Assembly: GCA_018466975.1 (NCBI GenBank)
Contig: CM031562.1
Location: 1,674,001 to 1,738,000 of the forward strand
Direction of reading: 5' to 3'
Source: Sparassis latifolia
Taxonomy: Eukaryota; Basidiomycota; Agaricomycetes; Polyporales; Sparassidaceae
Length of the DNA: 64,000 nucleotides
The position numbers were made by a program, and so were the translations under genes. Below the pieces are notes generated by a model that did not search any database, was not told the DNA's origin, and was given only the letters and a program-made list of their open reading frames with translations. This document shows, one piece after another, positions 34,560 to 46,650 of this stretch; position 1 is the stretch's first letter; every line of letters starts with the position of its first letter.

Positions 34560-35019
34560 GCGATCCAAAACGTACAGACTGTAGGAGAGATTGTGTATGT
34601 AAGTCGGACAGACTCGGAGAGCAGTCGCCCCGCTATATTTCAGATATTCTGACATGTGTCCGATACCTAGGAGGAAGCGGATCGCAGCACCATGGTGCGT
34701 GCCCATGAGGGTGTAAAAGCAATTTCGGCGAAGACATCTTTCGTCGGATATCTTAGGATCGCGAGTAAGGCTCGACCGCCTCACCCAGAGGGCTAAATTG
34801 GGGAGTATTCTACAGTCCGCAGGAAAGGCATTACCACTGTGATGACGTCCACGTATACGGGATCGTGAAGAACATCGTACATGGGGATGCAGTGATTGCG
34901 TGAATCCGATCGAAGGGGTTCAGGAGAGAAGAACTGTCCAATCTTGGCTTCATGAACGGATCTCGATATCTGCTTCATTGTGATCAGCGAGTTGTCGGAT
35001 TAGTACGAGTAGCATCTAT
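34560..35019 (-). pseudogene. Relic of a fungal (FunK1/HRD-type) protein kinase
   Basis: On the minus strand IDATR (about 35019-35006), then QISRSVHEAKIGQFFSPEPL, RSDSRNHCIPMYDVLHDP and VITVVMPFLR (34975-34800) follow the N-lobe of a kinase family common in Agaricomycetes, where FFS.EPL..D.RNHC.P.YDVL and VMP.LR are familiar. The frame then stops, and the next stretch gives only fragments such as LGEAVE. No HRD, DFG or complete C-lobe is seen. It is a truncated, mutated copy with no start codon. Identification is by family pattern from memory. Confidence 0.6.
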
Positions 35020-36882
35020 GAGTTGTGGAAACACCACAAGAATCATTAGCAAGTTAATAGTAGGCTACACACACACATCGCATCTTCAGCATAAAAAACG
35101 GGTGTTTGATATTCCTTCCTTCTCAAGACGGCTCCGAGTCCGCCTTGTACCTTGGGCAGAGCATGTGCTCTATTTCGTGAAGCTAAAGCTGACGATCACG
35201 TTAACAAACTTCCGCTTCGCCAAGGGAACCAGTCTTTCAGCTTTACGCGTACTGAGTGACTTCCGAATCAGTCATGGAAGTGTAAGAGACGGGTAGAAGA
35301 ACACCGATTTTGAATATGCAGGTCGCGAATGATTGGGTCAACTGGATGGTGAAACAGTGGTATGTGGACCGTTTCGATGCCTTTGTGCTGTGTCACAGTA
35401 CGATGGTATGGCCTTGCCTCACATGGTGGGTGTTGCCGAGATTCAAAACAAAAGGGGGCCACAAATCGATGGATGCTTAGGCAGTACCCTATGCGGAGGA
35501 TGTGAATATTGCCACACGTCAGCTTGTATAGATGTCCTGAATAATTGTATCACGGCAGCATCGCCGGTCGCGGGTGAAGCCCTGAAGGATATCGATGGCA
35601 AGCATCTCCTGTACATCATGGCGGAAGCCCTAAGCACAGTGCAGGGCAGTAGCACTGCTCAGGCCATCATTGTGTCGCCAAGAGTTTTGTTGTAGATGTT
35701 TTGAGTGGCTGAGGCCTTGCTGAGGCCAGCTTCATCATAGAATCATACTATCGTTGACCCTGAAGTGCAAAGTGGCCTAGTAGTGCAAGATGCCGTCTCC
35801 CGGGAATTCTACTCCACCAAAATTCACGAAAAAAATATGGAGTAGCTACAATTGTCCCTAGGATTTTAGACATACAATTTGAGTGCAAACCGCTATGAGG
35901 AATAGTATGTGCTCTGCGACTTGCAAGACAGACGTGCTTTAGGCGTGACAACGAAGCGCTGGAGTTTGAGCTCCGACTAGAGGACAGACAAGGCAACGGC
36001 ATATCGGCACTTGTGACGATCTGTGACCGATTGGGCGCTCTTCCTTGCAAATGACTCTCTTCGTCGCACTTACTCTCAAGATGACACAACATCAAGAAAA
36101 AAAATACAAGAGGTATTGAAGACATACTTTATATGTTAGACATTATGTAGGAAAAATTCCGGGTCAAACGGGCTCGGTCTGAATGCATGGTGACAGAAGT
36201 GCAAGACACCTTGCACTACCGGGTCAATGATAGTGTTACAACGTTCAAGTCCGTGTCAAGCGCCACTGGCTCAGGCTGACACAAGAGCAGACCACTGACG
36301 CGGAGGTGGCTATCTCGAATAGAACCAACGCGCCAAAATAATAAGGAAGCAACAGCAACGGTGTTTTGTCTAGTAAGGAAGACCTTGAGAGGGATATAGA
36401 GGTACGACCGACTGTGATTAATGGCAAAAACATGTTGACTTGTACAATCAGATCTCGATCTGTCAATGATTTTGAAACCACACAGGCATACTATACATAT
36501 GGCGCAGTGCATCCTGGGAGGAGACACCAGTCCCAGCCAGTAAACCTTAATATTCCTGAAATCAGGATAGCCCCGATATGCCCCAAATGGCGCCTTGCAC
36601 TTCTCATCCGTTGCAAAGTTGTCACGGTGGCTCGCTCGTCGACGACAGCCTGAAGGGACCGGTGCAGCTATCAATAATTTAGAAGACATTGTACTTGCTC
36701 TGACGTACTATTCGTGCTCTCACCTATCATTTCATATCAAAGACCACAGTGCCACGCTTTTCCGAGATATCGTATAAAAATAAGTCTATAGTGTCTACGG
36801 TAAATATCTAGCTCCTGATCTACACCGTACCAAAGTCCCATGTTCACTATCACACACACCTTGTACCCTGGCCAACCCACGT
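35020..36882. other. 1.9-kb gene-poor region
   Basis: Frames of 95-157 codons occur on both strands (for example 35333-35695 plus and 36216-36689 minus). None shows a domain, signal peptide or splice-consistent extension. The flanking kinase relic and low coding density suggest decayed or inserted sequence. I could not recognise transposase or reverse-transcriptase motifs. Confidence 0.45.
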
Positions 36883-38484
36883 TTATGTCTTCCGACTCAT
36901 GGGGATGATGCCTACGCCCTGTTGCGCGACGCTCTCGGCCTTCTTCTGGTTGTTCTTGGCCACGGCGTAGACGAGACCGGCAAAGAAACCAACCCCAACG
37001 GCTGAGACTGATCCAAAGGTGACGGCATCACCGAAGAAGATCATTCCAGACGCGGCAACAGGGAGTTTGTTGAGTGCGCCGACCATACTGCAAGGTAGGC
37101 AAACGTCAGCGTACGCATGCCGCGCATGCTGCGACTTCTCACCTGTACGTCGTGCTGCTGGTCACTCGTATGCACCACGCGGTCGTATACGAGATGCCGA
37201 CCGCCGCCGCACCGGAGAAGCCAATAGCAAACAAGAGGAAGGATCTTGTCTCCGCAGGGCTGGTACGCAGGTCAGCACATATGGCTGGATCCGGCAATTG
37301 TTATATGAACTGACAAGTTGCGATTCAAATTCTCATATCCCCAGTTTTCCGCGATGAGAGAGAATACCACCAATACGGGGATGGATAGCAGGTTGTTGTA
37401 GAACATGGAGTCCCAGTCCGAAAATCCTGCAGCCTTGATCTTGCTGCGCATCGCCAACACCTATTGCAATCATCAGGTACAACAGCTGTAGACGGGGTGA
37501 TTAACGACGCACGTATGTAGCACTAGTCAAGCAATTGACCAGCATCCAGAAGTAACCAACGTTCAGGTTAGTGACGATCCCCTTCACAGCTGCAAGACGG
37601 CCCATGCTAATGCTTTCTGCGACCGCCGGATCGCCTGCGATCAAGGCATCGCTGATATCTGCCCATGCGGCGATGACGGACGAAATAACCTAAAGGCAGA
37701 TGAAACTCGAGTGTCTAATTTTATAAGGTTCAAGCACGTTACCATCATGATAAATGAGACAAACGTTAGGGCGGTAACGCGCCCGCCAAACCAGATGAGC
37801 TCCCCATAGGCCTATGTACCGTAACGTGAAACCCGGCCTCGCAAAAGCAACTCAAGGACACGTACTATGAGAATGATCGTCAGGTTCTTGAAGATCGTGT
37901 AGACAGGAATACTGAGATATTGCTAGGAGTAAGTCACCACATCAGTCGTGTAAGAATGACTACTACATTGTTGGCATTACGCACCAGACTCTTGGACCCT
38001 GTATATATCACGAGGACGAGGAGGAAACTAATGGGGAACCACATCTTCGCGTCCTTCGTGTCAAACGACCGGAATGAGATGATTCCGAGTTTCTTGACGA
38101 ACATCACGCATGCAACGCAGACAGTGGACTGAATGCATAGAAGCAGAAAATTCATGTTGAATTGCCGCCCTGACACGACGAACTATTATGCTCGTACTTT
38201 AGCATATGGCGCAAGCAAGAGCCTTACTGAAAGACAAACTTTGTTCACGACAGTCATGATAATTGATGCGAGACAGTAGCATACGATTGGTGGCACTAAG
38301 TGGTTGCGCAGCGCATTCGTTTCGTAACCTGTAAGATAACGTGCAGACGTTCATGCGACCGACCTGCAGACACCGAACTGGAAGGTTCCTTTCCGGCTCC
38401 TGGACCAGTGGCCAAATACTTTTTGATCTCGACTACATCTTCTTCTTCTTCCTTCATGATAGAGGAACTGCTGCTGGATGCCAT
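36883..38484 (-). CDS. Golgi GDP-mannose transporter (VRG4 type)
   Basis: About eight exons start at ATG 38484 with [20 protein letters not shown], then membrane helices including [20 protein letters not shown] and [20 protein letters not shown]. The diagnostic family motifs are present: [20 protein letters not shown] and [20 protein letters not shown], the latter with GALNK, the GDP-mannose-binding motif of Vrg4-type carriers. The C-terminus is short, polar and ends SRKT, after [19 protein letters not shown]. About ten membrane spans are expected. The protein exchanges GDP-mannose for GMP to feed Golgi mannosylation of glycoproteins, glycolipids and wall mannans. Very secure. Confidence 0.95.
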
Positions 38485-39153
38485 ACTTCAACCAGCCTCA
38501 GGAGTCTGTGCTCGGATGACGGTCTGGGGGATACGCCAGTACGAAGGGGTGATTACGACAAAATAGTAGATAAACACAGTTGAACGGCAAAGGAATGGAA
38601 GGAGGAGTTGAGAGGCGAGTGGCAACCCGAACTGTGCTGGCGGACGGTATGAATCTGGTGGCGGGATGAACAGAACAGAAAATACTGCCAAGTTAGTTCC
38701 GGAAACGCACGTGACTTCTACATCTCAAAGGTGTCTTTCTGCCACACAATTGGAGCAAAATATAAGAGATCCACAACTGGCGTTGATCGCTAGCATTTCC
38801 CATGGAGACACAGCGAGCAACTGTAACTTAGGATGGGGAATCACTGTCGTTATCTTATCAGATAGCGGGTCATCCTCCAGGCCCTTACAGGCTTCAATTT
38901 TTCAATCCTCAGCATGAGCTTTCGATATTTTCTGCTAGTTTCACCTGGCCTGGGACTTTCGAGGCACGATAACGATCACGTGTAATATTATGTACGGGGG
39001 TTGCACTCGTCTCGCAACATTATTTAGTGGTCGTTCCGAACACCGACTTTGACAGCTCCCCAATCTCTGCTCGTCCCACCAGCACGCAATCGCAGTATTT
39101 ATATTCTCGCAGTTGCCTTTGTGCTGCGTTATACCCCACCACGTCCTGTCAAG
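38485..39153. promoter_or_regulatory. Divergent intergenic region with TATA-like site
   Basis: About 670 bases lie between the divergent VRG4 gene and C4-hydroxylase copy B. A TATTTATA sequence at about 39096-39103 lies about 50 bases upstream of the copy-B ATG, a plausible TATA element. No coding signal was seen. Confidence 0.45.
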
Positions 39154-40260
39154 ATGAACGCCAGTGATGCTGCTGCCGTCTTCAGTTCCGTCCAGCTGCG
39201 TTACCTCTCGACCACAGCACCCCTGTACTATACCCCCAGGCCCGCCATCTTCTCCTGGCTGCCAGACCATTATCTCTCTCTCGCGGCCCCTGTCGTTGTT
39301 TATTGGATCTCGTCTCTCTTCTTCCACTGCCTTGATATCTCCGGCTGGAAATATCTTGAAAAGTACCGCATCCATGAGTCCGCCGAAGTCAAGGCAAAAA
39401 ATCTTGTCACTCGTACTCAGGTCATTCTTGCCGTCATCCTCCAGCACATCATTCAAACTGCCATGGGATACTTTTGGATGGAGGAGAAAGCGTCAGGTGC
39501 TGGCGTAGACCACCTCGGTGCAATGGCGAACCTAGCTTCATCGCTGTTGCATGCATTGCAGTGGGTATTTGGTGAGACGACAGGTGGTAGAATCCTGGAG
39601 ACGCAAGGCGCTGTGTCGATCTACACCTTATATTGGTGGACAATCCCGGCAGTGAGGTTCCTCTTTGCCATGTATGTTCCTTTCGGGCACATCTCCGCCA
39701 CCTTTCTTTCGCTGATGATCATTCCTCAGGTTCATAATTGATACTTGGCAGTATTTCCTCCATCGCACGATGCATATGAACACCTTCCTCTATAAGCGGT
39801 TCCATTCGGTTCATCACAGACTTTATGTCCCATATGCCTTCGGGGCGCTCTATAACCACCCCCTCGAGGGTTTCCTTCTCGACACCCTCGGCGCCGTCTT
39901 TGCCGAATCGTTGGCAGGAATGTCAACGAGAGAGGCAATATTGCTGTTCTGCGTGTCGACGTTGAAGACCGTGGACGACCATTGCGGGTATAGCCTACCC
40001 TGGGACGTGCTTCAATTCTTCAGCAGTAATACTGCGGACTACCATGATATTCACCATCAAGTGCGTATACAATTCAATCATTTGTCGGCAGCGTTTTCAT
40101 TTTGGAGCTTCTTTGCTCACACGTTTGGACTTTACAGATCATTGGTATAAAGTCCAACTTCGCGCAGCCGTTCTTCATCCATTGGGATGTTCTCCTTGGT
40201 ACACGCATGACGCGGAAGGACATGGAGCTGCGCCGCCAGAAGCAGAAGAAAGCTCAATAA
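39154..40260 (+). CDS. Sphinganine C4-hydroxylase (SUR2-like), copy B
   Basis: The start is MNASDAAAVFSSVQLRYLST, closely parallel to copy A at 30614, and the two intron positions are the same (after the FAM and HHQ codons). The three histidine boxes are intact: FLHRTMH, RFHSVHHRLYVPYAFGALYN and DYHDIHHQ. The last exon begins IIGIKSNFAQPFFIHWDVLL and ends RRQKQKKAQ. Membrane segments include SLAAPVVVYWISSLFFHCLD. Both copies look functional. Predicted activity: ER di-iron C4-hydroxylation of sphinganine or dihydroceramide. Differences from copy A lie mainly in the region before the first box. Confidence 0.93.
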
Positions 40261-40485
40261 TTTGCGGAACTTACTGGATGTGTTTTACAGCTTTCATCTC
40301 AGCATTGTATTGAATACTCTACCGTTATGCGCTTAATCGCCCCTCACACTCAATTGCTACTTAGATAAATTGTGGTGCTGATATGTAGTGCCAGCCATCA
40401 AAATGCTTTGGACCTCGAAGCAGAAAGGTAGTGGTGAATAATGCTGAGAGATGGTATCGGAGACAGTGACAGAAGGGTAAGTAAG

Positions 40486-41803
40486 CTACCAGTTGGCCAA
40501 TGCCTCTTTCGTGAGAGGGACAGTCTCCATTTCGTGCTCGTATTCAACCTCGACCCTTGGACCACCTGCATACAGCGGTCAACATCGTGATGCTCGGCAA
40601 AGACGAATTGGTTCAACTCACGTCTTGCTTTTTTCTCTGGCTTTTTTCGTGGCGGTTTGTGAGGCACAGCCTTCCGCTTCCCAAGGGTGGTTTTTCCTGT
40701 CTGTTCTTCGCCCTCCACTTCTTCGTCCACGTCCCCTTCTTCGCTATCTTCGTCTTCGTCCTCTTCCGACTGCATACTGAATCAGTGAACCCACTAAATG
40801 TGTAGAAATAACTGGACGTACCGCTGCATCCTCCAAATCGCTCAGCCCATCCTCCTCCCCGCTCAAGTCGCTCACGAACTCACGCTCGCCCCACCCCTCC
40901 TCTTCTTCCTCTTCCTCGTCTGTCTCATCATCTACCATGTCTAGCTCTTCCTCACCCTCTTTCTCTTTCTCTTTCTCTTTTTCCACTCCGCGCTCGCGAT
41001 CGAGTACCGCCGCCCACACGGCCTCATTCACGTTCAAAGGCGCATCCCCATATGCCTTCGATTTGAGTCGCTCAATGAGCTCTGCCTCGATCGAGCGTTC
41101 GAGACGTGCCGCGGAGAGCGCTTTACGTTCGCGCACGGCTTCTCGTCGATCCAATTTTTTCTTCACTCCAACCAGCTTCGGTCTGCGAGACGACGCGCAG
41201 AGATGGAGGGTGAGCTGAATACATGTTCCGGTGTGCGAGAGGAAAGACATACTGTTGGCGTAGCCGCAGACGGCGCATCTTGATGAGATACTGCGTAACT
41301 TTTGTCACACGTTGCTTGCACTTGTGTATTGTGAAGTTTGGCCAGTGTATGAGCTCTGAGTCAATCTGTTTCTGGAGTGAGATTGCAGGAAGGCAGACGC
41401 GACCAGGTGAAACTCGCCTGCTCCAGAGCTTTTGAGTAGTTGTTCGAAAGCTTGATGCGCTCCCACATGTGTGCAGGGGTATGTGCACGCTCGATTGTCT
41501 TGACGTATAGGTACAACACCCCTTGAAGAGAAGATGTGAGAAGCGGTATGCGAGATGACCGAGAGGTATGCGAACACACCCTCCTTCTCGCGAACCGTCG
41601 CATATCGTGAGTTCGCGAGTGGGCAGCTCTGCCTGCTGCAAAACCCTGTGACATTATATTCGTTCCTGCAGAAGTTCTGTGTCGCTGTCCTGTCCAAGCT
41701 CGAAATTAGCCTCGACCACGGTAATGGGGATCACGACTGACTTGACTTTGTATGAGCAGAACTGTTGATTGATGACGGACCATATCACGTCGTCGCTTTG
41801 CAT
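40486..41803 (-). CDS. MAK16: Ribosome biogenesis protein MAK16
   Basis: ATG at 41803 begins [20 protein letters not shown], then [20 protein letters not shown] with [16 protein letters not shown], then [40 protein letters not shown] and [20 protein letters not shown]. These are near-identical to conserved MAK16 blocks (the L28e-like domain). A C-terminal Glu/Asp-rich tail contains long GAG runs and KEKEKEKE; after the last intron the protein ends [15 protein letters not shown] and [12 protein letters not shown]16 is a nucleolar factor of the 60S pre-ribosome, pairing with Rpf1 early in assembly. The in-frame acidic repeats are typical of the family but unusually pure here. Confidence 0.95.
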
Positions 41804-42037
41804 TGCGACTAATATTGTGCAAAGATAAATGACTGGTGAATAAGAGCGCGTTGAAGATCTATCTGAAAATCCGGCATTCGAGCTCTGATTGGCTCCTTCG
41901 TTGTTTCGCACGGTCACGATCCCGCGCTGCTCCTTGCGACAAGCTTGGCTCACTCTAAAACTCTAACAAGCACCTTTCTGCTGCTCCTCTCTTATTTACA
42001 GTACTTGGAGACGGTTTAAGATTTATATTCTTTAGCG

Positions 42038-42844
42038 ATGTTCCGTCGAGTTTCGCGCCGAATGTACGACATTCCGCTCAGCGGTACGCGCCCTGCCAAC
42101 AGACTACCCTCACGCAAGCACCCACATCCACGACATTTCCGCTGCACTACGCGCCGTCTGGACTTCCACTTCGACACTCATCACTTTGTGCAGCGGCTGG
42201 TACACGAAGGGCTCAACCGTGAGCAGGCGGAGGGCGTCGTGGACGCCATGGCCGGGGTCATCGATGAGAGCATACGGAACATGACAAGCAACATGGTGAC
42301 CAAGGCCGACCAGGAGAAGGTGCGTGCCCAGCACCTGTCGGCACCCCCACCGTAATGCTCATCATGTGTCGTGCCGTGCAGCACCACTACACCCAACAGG
42401 TCGACTTCGCGCAGCTCAAGTCCGAGCTACAGCTGATGGAGAAGAACGAGCTCGCAATGATCAAGGCAGAGAACGATCGCCTTGTGACGGATATTGAGAA
42501 GCTGAAGCAACGCCTCCGCGAGGAGATCACACGCACACAAGCTGGCGTTCGTCTTGACCTCAACCTCGAGAAGGGCAGGATGCGGGAGGAGAACAGCAAA
42601 CAGGAACTCAAGATCAAGGAGGTGGACACCCGGATAGAGCAGGAAATTGCTGCGCTCCGGACTTCCATACAGGCCTCAAAGGTGAGCGCGTATTGGATCC
42701 GGAAGGGACCTGAACTAAACCTTTCGCGTGTAGGCTACGACCTTGCAGTATCTTGTCGGCTTCGGTGCGAGCTTTATGGGTTTGTTCCTCAGCTCATCCT
42801 CTGACTTGGCTATGTTTCAGTCACTGGTTGCTCTGCGCTACTGA
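42038..42844 (+). CDS. Mitochondrial DUF1640/CCDC90-type coiled-coil protein
   Basis: Three exons. The N-terminus MFRRVSRRMYDIPLSGTR is Arg-rich and amphipathic, fitting a mitochondrial presequence. HFVQRLVHEGLNREQAEGVV and DAMAGVIDESIRNM form the conserved head of the DUF1640 (MCUR1/CCDC90) family. A coiled coil follows (LKSELQLMEKNELAMIKAEN, LRTSIQASK). A C-terminal hydrophobic segment, LQYLVGFGASFMGLFL, is the membrane anchor. In the family these are inner-membrane trimers linked to calcium uniporter regulation or proline metabolism; role in fungi is unsettled. Ends at TGA 42844. Confidence 0.85.
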
Positions 42845-43061
42845 TGGCCTACCTGCGGTTCCGTGTCTGACCGCGCTTATCTTTGATCACACGTCTATAC
42901 CCTCCATCACAGTTTGGAGCCATAGTTTGGTAAGGGCATCGTTGTCACCGATTGTTCAGGGCCTTCAGGGCACCATCACGCTCTTTCCGTCGGTCTAGAT
43001 GTATTCGATACAATCTTGTATTCTGACAGCGCTAATCCACAGGACTGACATATCTACTGAA

Positions 43062-43839
43062 CTAATCATCTAGCGGGGGAAGGGTGTCGCTGGCGATCTC
43101 CTCTCCTAGTGCGACACGCTTCAGCAAATCGCATGCCCTTTCGAGATCGTCGTTCACGATGACAACATTATGGGCTCCCTCCTTTGCGTACTCGATCTCC
43201 TTCAGTGCGGTGGCAAGGCGTTTCGACGTGGAAGCTTCCGTTTCCGTACCCCGCGTCTGCAGGCGTGCTCGAAGGGCTGCCAGTGTCGGGGGCGAAATGA
43301 AGAGATAGACTGGGTCCAAATTGGTCTGTTTTATTTGACGAACACCCTAAATACGAACACACGCATTTCGACGTCGGGACACGCAGACCGGCAAACGCGG
43401 CAGGCGGACACACCTGCGCCTCAATGTCGAGGATGCACCGCCGCCCGGCCTGCGACACCTCGCGCACTGCATTGAAACTGGTAGCATAGAAGTTACCAGA
43501 GAACTCCGCATGCTCGATGAACGCGCCCTGCTTGAGCAGTTCCTGGAACTTGTCGCGTGAGACGAAGTAGTACTGCTTTCCTTCGGTTTCTCCTGGCCGT
43601 GGATGCCGAGTTGTGTCTATAAAGTCGCGCGTCGGGGTTGATCGTTACAGTACGTGGTAACGACGCTCACGAGAGACGCTGAAGCCAAACTTGTCCGGGT
43701 ACTGTGCGAAGAGTCGCTGGAGGAGAGTGCTTTTGCCTACGCCGGATGGACCAGAGATGACAAGGGGACGAAGGACGTCCTTTGCGGAAGACATTCTCAG
43801 AGCAGCGGAACGGAAAAAGAGAGAAAGGGTGCGCCGCAT
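43062..43839 (-). CDS. GUK1: Guanylate kinase
   Basis: The P-loop LVISGPSGVGKSTLLQRLFA is followed, after an intron, by HTTRHPRPGETEGKQYYFVS, the GMP-binding region. Next come FIEHAEFSGNFYATSFNAV and GRRCILDIEAQGVRQIK, then LFISPPTLAALRARLQTRGT and a lid/C-terminal part ending LPPLDD. Length is about 200 aa, as usual. Two in-frame starts exist: 43839 (MRRTLSLFFRSAALR, basic and hydrophobic, presequence-like) and 43794 (MSSAKDVLRP). The enzyme phosphorylates GMP to GDP. Dual starts could give mitochondrial and cytosolic forms. Confidence 0.93.
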
Positions 43840-44152
43840 ATATTTTTGGGCGGCAGTGGGTGCGTAATGTAAGTCTCGAAAAGGGAATTCGACGGGGATA
43901 AATGATTTTGCGATGGATGTATCTGTAAATTGACGGGAAATGATGGGCGTTCTCGCTACGGCTAATGCGCTCGCTTGTGACCGCTCTGGGTGTTCCTCCT
44001 TTTGCTCCCACAGACCTTATCCTTTTACTCGACTGCTCTTAACCTCTCAGCAGTCCTGGCGATCCCACTCCTCCGGCGACTCCCCTTCTTTTAGTATCTT
44101 CTTCGTCTACTCTTTGCCTCTTCAACCTGTAAACGAGTGATCACGACTTACC
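43840..44152. promoter_or_regulatory. Divergent intergenic region, GUK1 and kinase
   Basis: These 313 bases lie between the guanylate kinase start (minus) and the kinase start at 44153 (plus). No open frame is supported. Pyrimidine-rich runs (TTTAACCTCTC, CTCTTCGTC-like) near 44030-44130 precede the kinase ATG, as is common at fungal start sites. Regulatory assignment is from geometry. Confidence 0.4.
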
Positions 44153-45950
<1,798 letters not shown>

Positions 45951-46650
45951 ACCTGGTCGAGTACGTTCACGGACCTCAGTTCAGTACATGCTCGTCGCGA
46001 CATGATTGGTCTTCGTACCGGGCTCCTCGCTACGCCATGATCGGACTGCCTCGCGACCGAGCCAGGATGATGATCTGCTGTGAACCTGTATACTGTCTTG
46101 CATATCCCTCCCATTTGCCTCTGCCATGTTGTCTCGTGCCTCTCCGACGCACCATGATTCTCCTGCCTTATGCCCCGTCACGTTCTCTTTCCATCTTGAT
46201 GTTTGACATACACTTGTCATCATCCCACACTGATAACCCCTGGCCATCCCTCTACATTATTCAGTAGTTAACTGACCGCCAGGTACACCCGAGTTACCCT
46301 ACCTCCCGTCCTTCGGGCGGCCTGTAATACCCCCGCCTTGTCTTCGTCGATTGTCCGGACCATTCGGCAGACACCCACTCTCATCGACTGCGCTCGCACT
46401 CGCGTCTCTCAGATTTTTGGTATCTCAGCTTTTTTGATTTATCATACGCGGTCCATATATCCCCGTTCTCTAGGATCTAATCTCTCGTTTTGTAGATAAA
46501 TAGGAAGGGTTCTGTGGATAAGTTGCTGAAACCGGTCTATATACCAGAAATATGAGAACGCAAGCGCAGATCAAGCAACGCTCGGGTGTTGTTAATTAAT
46601 TACTCGAGCCGTTCTATGCGCGTTTCCACAAGCGACCAGCGGAATACGGG
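45951..46650. other. 700-bp intergenic region between convergent genes
   Basis: This holds the 3' flanks of the kinase and the nucleotide-sugar transporter. A GC-rich hairpin-like sequence lies near 46300-46325 (CCCGTCCTTCGGGCGG). No gene or repeat is supported. Confidence 0.5.

Noticed and set aside
36216..36689. 157-codon minus-strand frame as a membrane protein
   Set aside because: It has scattered hydrophobic patches but no convincing helix pattern, no flanking exons, and arginine/serine-rich composition typical of non-coding frames.
40398..41250. GAG/CTC-rich simple repeats as a microsatellite
   Set aside because: They encode the acidic tail of MAK16 (Glu and KEKE runs), so they are coding low complexity rather than a separate repeat feature.
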